Assembly (NCBI RefSeq): GCF_000378605.1
Contig: NZ_KB905155.1
Span: 186,001-250,000 of the forward strand
Length of the DNA: 64,000 bases
Source of the DNA: Thioalkalivibrio sp. ALJ21
Lineage (GTDB): Bacteria > Pseudomonadota > Gammaproteobacteria > Ectothiorhodospirales > Ectothiorhodospiraceae
Direction of reading: 5' to 3'
Position 1 is the first letter of the stretch. Each line of letters starts with the position of its first letter. A program made the translations under genes and the position numbers. The notes beneath the pieces are model-generated. The model saw only the letters and a program-made list of their open reading frames with translations. It was not told where the DNA came from and made no database searches. This document shows positions 57,940 through 64,000 of the stretch, piece by piece.

Positions 57940-58020
57940 ACGAAAGTCTATTGGTCGTATCTAGATTATTTATTTGTTATTAGCAGTGCGCCTTCCTAAT
58001 CTAGGCGACCGTCACGATTA
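57940..58020 (+). promoter_or_regulatory. AT-rich control region of the RuBisCO/carboxysome operon
   Basis: The 301 nt between the RND gene and cbbL contain no gene. Positions 57932-57982 are strikingly AT-rich against GC-rich surroundings. CTAGATTA (57961-57968) and TAATCTAG (57997-58004) are exact inverted copies 28 nt apart. This suits a LysR-type CbbR operator and promoter, but no cbbR gene is in the window and no -35/-10 pair is convincing. GTAGGAGAAAGCCAC precedes the cbbL ATG. Confidence 0.55.
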
Positions 58021-58043
58021 ACCAACGCGTAGGAGAAAGCCAC

Positions 58044-59465
58044 ATGGCCGCCAAGAAGTACTCCGCGGGCGTCAAGGATTACCGCGAAACCTACTGGATG
58101 CCGGAATACATGCCGCTGGATACCGATCTGCTGGCATGTTTCAAGATCACCCCGCAGCCGGGCATCGACCGCGAAGAAGCCGCGGCCGCCGTGGCCGCCG
58201 AGTCCTCCACCGGTACCTGGACCACGGTGTGGACCGACCTCCTGACGGACATGGACTACTACAAGGGCCGTGCCTACTCCATCGAGGACGTGCCGGGTGA
58301 TGACGAGTCCTTCTACGCGTTCATCGCCTACCCGATCGACCTGTTCGAAGAAGGCTCGATGGTGAACGTGTTCACCTCGCTGGTCGGTAACGTGTTCGGT
58401 TTCAAGGCCATCCGTGCCCTGCGTCTGGAAGACGTGCGCTTCCCGATGGCCTACGTGAAGACCTGCGGTGGCCCGCCTTCCGGTATCCAGGTCGAGCGCG
58501 ACAAGCTGAACAAGTACGGCCGTCCGATGCTGGGCTGCACCATCAAGCCGAAGCTGGGTCTGTCCGCGAAGAACTACGGCCGTGCCGTGTACGAGTGCCT
58601 GCGTGGCGGCCTCGACTTCACCAAGGACGACGAGAACATCAACTCGCAGCCGTTCATGCGCTGGCGTGATCGCTTCGAGTTCGTGCAGGAAGCGACCGAA
58701 AAGGCCGAAGCCGAAACCGGCGAGCGCAAGGGTCACTACCTGAACGTCACCGCGCCGACCCCGGAAGAGATGTACAAGCGTGCCGAGTTCGCCAAGGAAA
58801 TTGGCGCGCCGATCATTATGCACGACTACATCACCGGCGGCTTCTGTGCCAACACGGGTCTGGCCAACTGGTGCCGCGACAACGGCGTGCTGCTGCACAT
58901 TCACCGTGCGATGCACGCGGTGCTCGACCGTCATCCGAAGCACGGTATCCACTTCCGTGTGCTGGCGAAGATCCTGCGCCTGTCCGGTGGTGACCACCTG
59001 CACACCGGCACCGTGGTCGGCAAGCTGGAAGGCGACCGTGCCGCGACCCTGGGCTGGATCGACCTGCTGCGTGAATCCTTCATTCCGGAAGACCGCTCGC
59101 GCGGCATCTTCTTCGATCAGGATTGGGGTTCCATGCCGGGCGTGTTCGCCGTGGCCTCTGGTGGTATCCACGTCTGGCACATGCCGGCCCTGGTTTCCAT
59201 CTTCGGCGACGACTCTGTGCTCCAGTTCGGCGGCGGTACGCTGGGCCATCCGTGGGGCAACGCCCCGGGTGCGGCAGCCAACCGTGTGGCGCTGGAAGCC
59301 TGTGTCCAGGCGCGTAACGAAGGTCGGGACATCGAGAAGGAAGGCAAGGACATCCTGACTCAGGCGGCGCAGCACAGCCCCGAACTGAAGATCGCCATGG
59401 AAACGTGGAAAGAGATCAAGTTCGAGTTCGACACCGTCGACAAGCTGGATACCCAGCACAAGTGA
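58044..59465 (+). CDS. cbbL: RuBisCO large subunit, form IA
   Basis: 473 residues. The carbamylated lysine is in [20 protein letters not shown]. The active-site segments [40 protein letters not shown] and [20 protein letters not shown], and the loop-6 region [20 protein letters not shown], are intact. Form IA with csoS2 downstream indicates packaging in alpha-carboxysomes. It catalyses CO2 fixation on ribulose-1,5-bisphosphate. A strong hairpin separates it from cbbS. Confidence 0.98.
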   Translation: MAAKKYSAGVKDYRETYWMPEYMPLDTDLLACFKITPQPGIDREEAAAAVAAESSTGTWTTVWTDLLTDMDYYKGRAYSIEDVPGDDESFYAFIAYPIDLFEEGSMVNVFTSLVGNVFGFKAIRALRLEDVRFPMAYVKTCGGPPSGIQVERDKLNKYGRPMLGCTIKPKLGLSAKNYGRAVYECLRGGLDFTKDDENINSQPFMRWRDRFEFVQEATEKAEAETGERKGHYLNVTAPTPEEMYKRAEFAKEIGAPIIMHDYITGGFCANTGLANWCRDNGVLLHIHRAMHAVLDRHPKHGIHFRVLAKILRLSGGDHLHTGTVVGKLEGDRAATLGWIDLLRESFIPEDRSRGIFFDQDWGSMPGVFAVASGGIHVWHMPALVSIFGDDSVLQFGGGTLGHPWGNAPGAAANRVALEACVQARNEGRDIEKEGKDILTQAAQHSPELKIAMETWKEIKFEFDTVDKLDTQHK

Positions 59466-59473
59466 TCGTCCGA

Positions 59474-59503
59474 GCACGGGCGGCGCTAGCGCGCCGTCCG
59501 TGC
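59474..59503 (+). repeat. Strong hairpin between cbbL and cbbS
   Basis: GCACGGGCGGCGC (59474-59486) pairs with GCGCCGTCCGTGC (59491-59503) over 13 bp including one G-T pair, with loop TAGC. It has no T-run, so it probably tunes mRNA processing or stability and the large:small subunit ratio rather than ending transcription. Confidence 0.75.
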
Positions 59504-59534
59504 CCAGAAAGAACCAGAGCACAGGATTACCGAC

Positions 59535-59867
59535 ATGTCTGATATCCAGAACTTCAAGCAGTCGCAGAAGTACGAGACCTTCTCCTATCTGCCGGAGATG
59601 AATGCCGACCAGGTGCGCAAGCAGATCGAATACTGCCTCGCGCAGGGCTGGAACCCGGCGATCGAGTACAGCGAAAAAGAAAACGCCATGGCCCACTACT
59701 GGTACATGTGGAAGCTGCCGTTCTTCGGCGAGCAGTCCGTCGAGGCGGTGCTGCAGGAGATCGAAGAATGCCGTCGTGCCAACCCGGGCATGATGGTGCG
59801 CTTCATTGCGTACGATAACTACGCCCAGAGTCAGGGCATGGCCTTCGTGGTCGACCGCGGTCGCTAA
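59535..59867 (+). CDS. cbbS: RuBisCO small subunit, form IA
   Basis: 110 residues with the family pattern [37 protein letters not shown] and [20 protein letters not shown], ending FVVDRGR. It forms the L8S8 holoenzyme with CbbL and, in alpha-carboxysomes, contributes to the CsoS2 N-domain binding site. The gap to csoS2 is 92 nt with another hairpin. Confidence 0.98.
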   Translation: MSDIQNFKQSQKYETFSYLPEMNADQVRKQIEYCLAQGWNPAIEYSEKENAMAHYWYMWKLPFFGEQSVEAVLQEIEECRRANPGMMVRFIAYDNYAQSQGMAFVVDRGR

Positions 59868-59884
59868 GACCCCGGTTCGGTGGA

Positions 59885-59909
59885 GGCCGGGTGTCTGTGG
59901 CACCCGGCC
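59885..59909 (+). repeat. Hairpin between cbbS and csoS2
   Basis: GGCCGGGTG (59885-59893) pairs perfectly with CACCCGGCC (59901-59909). There is no T-run. It may lower or protect transcript between the abundant RuBisCO genes and the shell genes. Confidence 0.7.
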
Positions 59910-59959
59910 CGTCCATCAAGCGTTATTACCGTTGCTGCCGCCAACTGTAAGGAAGTGCC

Positions 59960-62900
59960 ATGAGTAATCCGACATCCGCGTCTGAAGGTCTCTCGGGTCG
60001 CGAACTCGCCCGGGAACGGCGCAAGGCCATGTCTCATAATGGCAAGGCTGCCGTGAAGCCGACCGGCCAAACCAAGGGAACGTCGCGTTCTGCCGCGGCC
60101 GCGCAAAAGGCGCGCCAGGCTCAGCGTGTTTCCGAACCGGCCCCCCAGGCGCGGGAGCCGGAGTCGCACTCCAGCGAATCTCAGCCGTCGACCTCGTTCG
60201 AGGTCGGCAGCAGCGCACCTGCGCGCCGCCCGGAACCGGGCGCGCACGCCGGTGCCTCGAACGGCCGCCAGGCCGCTCTTGAGCGCCGCCAGAAGATGGC
60301 GCGCCAGGGCAAGAAGGCCGTCGGTCGTTCCAATACCCGTGCGCGGGCCCTGGGCGGTTTGGCCCGTGGCGGTTCCGACCGTTCGCGACAGCTCGAAGCG
60401 CTGTCGCAGAACCAGGGTATGGAAATCGACTGTTCCAACATGAGCGGGCGCGAAATCTGCCGCCTGCGCCGTCAGGCGCTGGCGACCGATGGCAAAAAGG
60501 CCATGGCCGCCGAGCCGCGCCGTGAAGACCTGCTGAAAGGCGAGGGTTCCTTCGCGCCGTCCGCGCAGGAAGAGAAAAAGGGCTGTGGCTGTGGTTGCAA
60601 GGACGAGAAGTCCGGGCGCGACGACACCTATAGCTCGGCCAGCGCCGAAAGCGACACCGTCGTGGAAAGCGGCCTCGACCAGCTGTGCGACAAGGTCGAG
60701 TCCGGTGGCGAGTCCGCGGGTCCGCATCCGATGATCTCCGAGGTCCGCGCGATCTGCATGGCCCGCCGCGAGGCGATGGCCCAGAACGGCAAGCGTGCGA
60801 CCAAGCGCCGCTTCAACGGCTCCAAGGGTCGCGGTGCCATGCCGCAGGAAGGCTCGTGGAAGGCCGCGAAGCGCAAGGGTATGTCCACTCGCGAGGTGGC
60901 ACGCCAGCGTCGTGAAGAGCTGTGCACCATCGGTCGAGGTTCGTCCGATCCGGGTCGCCCCTGTGGTCGTCCCCGTGGTCAGACGAGCGAAGCACCGCCG
61001 AAGGTAGAAGAGGGCACGACCCTCGCCGGTGGCCACATCAGCGGCACGCAGGTCGAGGCGACGCGCAGCGTCACCGGCGCCGAAGCGGGCAGCTGCTCGA
61101 ATATTACCGGGACCGAGTACCTGGGTCTCGAGCACTACGAGCGCTACTGCAATGTGCGCCCGAGTGCCAATCCGGCCAAGGTGGGACACTCCCACACCAG
61201 CCGCGGCCAGGAAGTCAGTGGTACCGAGGTCGGGCGCTCTGCGCGAGTGACCGGGGACGAATCCGGTTCCTGCGAGGCGATCACCGGTACCGAATACCTG
61301 AGCAGCGAGCAGTACGAAGGCTTCTGTGGCACCCGCGCGCCGTCGAGCAAGCCGCGCACCAGCGTGATGGTGACGCGCCACGGCGAGGGTGTCTCCGGCA
61401 CCAGCGTCGGTCGCAGCCCGCGTGTCACCGGCGACGAATCCGGCTCCTGCCGCGACATCACCGGTACCGAGTACCTGAATACGCAGGCGAGCGAGGTTCC
61501 GTGCAACACGGGAAAGTCCAACGGAGCGCCGATCAAGGTCGGCGTCATGCATACGCTTCGCGGTCGTGAATTGACCGGGACCGAAGTCGGGCGCTCCTCG
61601 CGAGTCACGGGCGACGAATACGGCAGCTGCAAGCCGGTCACCGGGACCGAATACATCGGTACGGAACAGTTCAAGGGCATGTGCGGTACCCGCCCGGAGC
61701 CGACGCCGGCCAAGGTGCAGGAGCTGCACACGATGGAAGACCAGAGCGTAACGGGCACGGCCGTGGGCCGCAGTCCGAAGGTGACCGGCGACGAGTCCGG
61801 CTCCTGCCGCCCGCTGACCGGTACGCCGTACTACAACCAGGCCGATTTTGGTGACCTGTGCGAGCGTCCGGCCGCCGGTGGCGTGTCGAAGGTGGGCGTG
61901 ATGCACACGCTGCGGGGTCGGGAAGTCTCCGGCACGCAGGTTGAGAGCTCGCTGCGCGTAACCGGTGACGAGTACGGCGGCTGCAAGCCGATCACCGGTA
62001 CCGAGTATGTCGGCTCCGAGCATTACGATGCCTTCTGTGGCTCCCGCCCACAGGCCGGTCCGGAGAAGGTTTCCGTGAGTCGCACCTGGAACCAGCAGAA
62101 CGTCTCGGGTACCTCCGTAGGGCGCTCCGCAAGGGTCACCGGGGACGAGTACGGCGCATGCAAACCGGTGTCGGGTACGCCTTATATTGGCGCTGACCAG
62201 TACGAGGCCTACTGCGAGCCGCGCGATATGCAGACGGCGCAGACCCGCGTGGCCGAACGCCACGCGACGCCGGGGCATCCGGTTTCCGGGAGTCAGCCGG
62301 GTTACGACGAGCGCGTGACGGGCACCGAACGCGGTGCATGCCAGGACGTGTCCGGTGCGCCGTATGTCGGGGCGAACGAATTTGCCGCGACCTGTCCGAC
62401 GGCCGTTGGCAGCCTGCACCCGCGGCTGCGCCCCGAAGGCCAGGCTGCTGTATCCGCGCCGGTGGCCGAGGTCCCGGCCCATGCGATGCCGAATGACGGC
62501 TTCAGCGTTCAGAGTCCGGCCCGCGAGGCGTGGGCGCGCCGCGAACGTCGTGTGACGGGTACCGCCTACGGCGCTTCGGGTGGCATCACCGGCCCGATCA
62601 ACAAGGCGACGGGCTTGGTGTCCGGGACCGAAGAGTTTCGTTATCAGCCGGATCGTCACCAGCCGGTACCGGCTCAGGCCGACGACGCGGCCAAGATGGG
62701 CGCCGAGCGCGTGACCGTTAACGGTAGCAGCAACGGTGTGACGATTACGGGTGATGACTGGGGCCGTGGGAGCAGCGTGACCGGCACCGAAGGGTTCGCC
62801 ACGCGTCGTAACGCGACGCAAAAGGGCAACCCGCGGGGTGAAGGGCGCAGTGCCTATGCCAATCGCGAGCTCGAGCGCAAGGAAGTGCCGATGAGCAAGA

Positions 62901-62968
62901 TCACAGGTTCCTCCGGGAACAGTGGCAGCGGTTCGCTGGTGACCCTGTCCGGCGGTGCCCGCGGCTAA
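59960..62968 (+). CDS. csoS2: Carboxysome assembly scaffold CsoS2
   Basis: 1002 residues, intrinsically repetitive. The N-region has about five basic helical repeats (SGRELARERRKAMSHNGKAA, NGRQAALERRQKMARQGKKA, SGREICRLRRQALATDGKKA and two further copies) that bind RuBisCO. The middle region has seven or eight repeats of the type VSGTEVGRSARVTGDESGSC followed by ITGTEYL and a conserved later cysteine. The C-region ends ITGSSG...GSLVTLSGGARG, a shell anchor. Between N-repeats 3 and 4 lies a Cys-rich insert KKGCGCGCKDEK (about residues 206-217). The paired cysteines suggest redox-sensitive crosslinks. No clear programmed frameshift site was found. Confidence 0.95.
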   Translation: MSNPTSASEGLSGRELARERRKAMSHNGKAAVKPTGQTKGTSRSAAAAQKARQAQRVSEPAPQAREPESHSSESQPSTSFEVGSSAPARRPEPGAHAGASNGRQAALERRQKMARQGKKAVGRSNTRARALGGLARGGSDRSRQLEALSQNQGMEIDCSNMSGREICRLRRQALATDGKKAMAAEPRREDLLKGEGSFAPSAQEEKKGCGCGCKDEKSGRDDTYSSASAESDTVVESGLDQLCDKVESGGESAGPHPMISEVRAICMARREAMAQNGKRATKRRFNGSKGRGAMPQEGSWKAAKRKGMSTREVARQRREELCTIGRGSSDPGRPCGRPRGQTSEAPPKVEEGTTLAGGHISGTQVEATRSVTGAEAGSCSNITGTEYLGLEHYERYCNVRPSANPAKVGHSHTSRGQEVSGTEVGRSARVTGDESGSCEAITGTEYLSSEQYEGFCGTRAPSSKPRTSVMVTRHGEGVSGTSVGRSPRVTGDESGSCRDITGTEYLNTQASEVPCNTGKSNGAPIKVGVMHTLRGRELTGTEVGRSSRVTGDEYGSCKPVTGTEYIGTEQFKGMCGTRPEPTPAKVQELHTMEDQSVTGTAVGRSPKVTGDESGSCRPLTGTPYYNQADFGDLCERPAAGGVSKVGVMHTLRGREVSGTQVESSLRVTGDEYGGCKPITGTEYVGSEHYDAFCGSRPQAGPEKVSVSRTWNQQNVSGTSVGRSARVTGDEYGACKPVSGTPYIGADQYEAYCEPRDMQTAQTRVAERHATPGHPVSGSQPGYDERVTGTERGACQDVSGAPYVGANEFAATCPTAVGSLHPRLRPEGQAAVSAPVAEVPAHAMPNDGFSVQSPAREAWARRERRVTGTAYGASGGITGPINKATGLVSGTEEFRYQPDRHQPVPAQADDAAKMGAERVTVNGSSNGVTITGDDWGRGSSVTGTEGFATRRNATQKGNPRGEGRSAYANRELERKEVPMSKITGSSGNSGSGSLVTLSGGARG

Positions 62969-62997
62969 GCGGCGAATAAGGAGGCGATACGACCACG

Positions 62998-64000
62998 ATG
63001 GTGCGCCGAGGCCGCCGCAAGACTTCGCCCTTTGGCACGCGTTACGCGACGCCACGGGGAAGTGCCGTCCGGTCGCCGGTAGCACAAGGTGCCAATTCGG
63101 TGGCTGCGCAACCGCTGGTTAGCGCGGTGCCGCCGAAGGCGCCGGAGCCGCTGGATGTGCCTTCTGTGTTGAAGCCCGGGCATCCCCTGGCGGATGTTGC
63201 CGACAACGAAAGGCTGTATGCGTTTGAAAGCGGCTTTCGCGATCGGTTCGCGAATCTGGTGCCGGTACTGAAAGAGGTCCATGCGCTGCAACACGAGCGG
63301 GACTTCGAGGAAAAGGCGCAACGGATTGTGGAGGATAACCTCGGCTATCGGTTGCCGGAACGCGTCCTGGAAGATGCGTGGATCAACGATCTGGACACGC
63401 GCGAACTGTACCTGCACGGGACGTTCGAGCTGTTCGATCAGCTGGTCAATGAATACTGGGCGGGTCGGGATGACCTGGTGGACGAGGCGGAACGCGCGAT
63501 TGCGTATTTCCTCGACTGCGATTTCCACGAAGTGGACATCTCGCCCTGTTCCGACGGGCGGCTGTTGAGCCTGCGGCGCTTCATCCTGCGCCTGCCGGAT
63601 CTGGCCGTTCGAGTGAAGAGTTATGCCGGGGCGCAGTTCGACATCGAAGAGGATGTCCGCCACTGGACGAAACGCGAGCTGTTGCGGTTCCGCGAAGGAC
63701 GGCCGACGACGGCGGATGTGCCGAGTCGCTACCTGAAGATCGCGGCGTATCACTACAGCAGTGCGGACCCGCACCACCAGGGGTGCGCGGCGCACGGCAA
63801 CAGCGAACGGGATGCGGCGGATGCCGCGCTGCGACAGCTGCGGGCGTTTCGTCAGGCGATCGAGAACACCTACTGCTGTGGGGCCTCGGTCGACACGCTG
63901 CTGATTGGTGTGGACACGGATACGGATGCAGTGAAGATCCATATCCCCGACGCCGATACGCGGATGAGTCTGTACCGCTTCGTGGATAGCGCGAAGGTGT
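62998..64000 (+). CDS. csoSCA: Carboxysomal carbonic anhydrase CsoSCA, 3' end beyond window
   Basis: About 334 codons are visible and the frame is open to the window edge. The protein starts MVRRGRRKTSPFGTRYATP and has the basic, disordered N-terminal stretch that recruits the enzyme to RuBisCO. Zinc-site elements of the beta-class catalytic domain are CDFHEVDISPCSDGRLLS, with Cys, Asp and Arg, then AAHGNSERDAADAAL and TYCCGASVDTL. It converts bicarbonate to CO2 inside the shell. The gap after csoS2 is 29 nt with AAGGAGGCG as ribosome site. The remaining shell genes (csoS4, csoS1) presumably follow outside. Confidence 0.95.
   Translation, partial: MVRRGRRKTSPFGTRYATPRGSAVRSPVAQGANSVAAQPLVSAVPPKAPEPLDVPSVLKPGHPLADVADNERLYAFESGFRDRFANLVPVLKEVHALQHERDFEEKAQRIVEDNLGYRLPERVLEDAWINDLDTRELYLHGTFELFDQLVNEYWAGRDDLVDEAERAIAYFLDCDFHEVDISPCSDGRLLSLRRFILRLPDLAVRVKSYAGAQFDIEEDVRHWTKRELLRFREGRPTTADVPSRYLKIAAYHYSSADPHHQGCAAHGNSERDAADAALRQLRAFRQAIENTYCCGASVDTLLIGVDTDTDAVKIHIPDADTRMSLYRFVDSAKV

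Noticed and set aside
59960-62968. Programmed -1 frameshift site in csoS2
   Set aside because: Some CsoS2 genes use one. GAG-AAA-AAG near 60573 and CAA-AAG near 62818 resemble slippery sequences, but neither meets the X-XXY-YYZ pattern in frame. A targeted search and proteomics would be needed.
59864-63085. 1073-residue open frame antisense to csoS2
   Set aside because: Its repeats are only the mirror of the CsoS2 repeats and it runs across the csoS2-csoSCA junction. No protein family resemblance is seen.

Overview
The window reads as a chromosomal segment of a GC-rich, chemolithoautotrophic gammaproteobacterium, most like a Thioalkalivibrio/Ectothiorhodospiraceae sulfur oxidiser. This rests on form IA RuBisCO followed by csoS2 and csoSCA (an alpha-carboxysome operon), an SbtA-type bicarbonate transporter with a PII-like partner, a gammaproteobacterial suhB/trmJ/isc gene order, a CbrAB-type two-component system, and a DsrE-like protein. 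The genus is inference; the gene content is read directly.

Layout. (1) 1-10171: cobalamin locus opened by a B12 riboswitch that is cut by the window edge. It contains a TonB-dependent receptor, a PduO-type adenosyltransferase, a very large exported and membrane-anchored CobN-like protein with a His/Asp-rich tract, an ExbB/TolQ-like channel, a DUF2149 protein, CobO and CobB. No AAA+ chelatase partners (CobS/CobT or ChlI/ChlD type) are present here. I consider this the most interesting part of the window. (2) 10168-13890: a di-heme cytochrome c peroxidase behind a perfect FNR-type box, a DUF4399 protein, gltX, tRNA-Ala(GGC) and tRNA-Glu(TTC). (3) 13926-22850: a 1273-residue SARP/AAA/TPR regulator, a DsrE-like protein, then a light/DNA-repair cluster of a small orphan protein, two different photolyases and a MerR/LitR-type regulator. 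An apparent operator of three 11-bp-spaced repeats precedes the regulator. (4) 23014-25844: a DUF255 thioredoxin-like protein and an 889-bp non-coding inverted-repeat element. (5) 25890-37029: suhB, trmJ, cysE and the complete isc operon (iscR to iscX) with a type 1-like IscR site, converging on an Atm1-type ABC exporter and an NTF2-GGDEF cyclase. (6) 37214-44679: recQ, DUF3581, DUF2237, a secreted Pro/Gly-rich protein, a CodB-type permease, an NAD(P)H quinone reductase family protein, sbtA-sbtB and thpR. (7) 44722-50983: cbrXAB-like genes, gluQ and dksA; gluQ lies between two related mobile-element ends, one of them a complete 303-bp MITE-like element. (8) 51124-57742: a CbbY-like phosphatase, a DJ-1/PfpI protein and a TetR-MFP-RND efflux operon. 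(9) 57743-64000: an AT-rich control region, cbbL, cbbS, csoS2 and the start of csoSCA, which runs off the window.

Connections. SbtA/SbtB, RuBisCO, CsoS2, CsoSCA and CbbY fit one carbon-concentrating and CO2-fixing programme, spread over three loci. The isc operon, the Atm1-like exporter and cysE link cysteine, Fe-S assembly and thiol/Fe-S export. The B12 locus combines uptake, a possible extracytoplasmic tetrapyrrole-handling machine powered by proton motive force, and two unrelated corrinoid adenosyltransferases. Long antisense open frames over most genes are codon-bias shadows and are not annotated.
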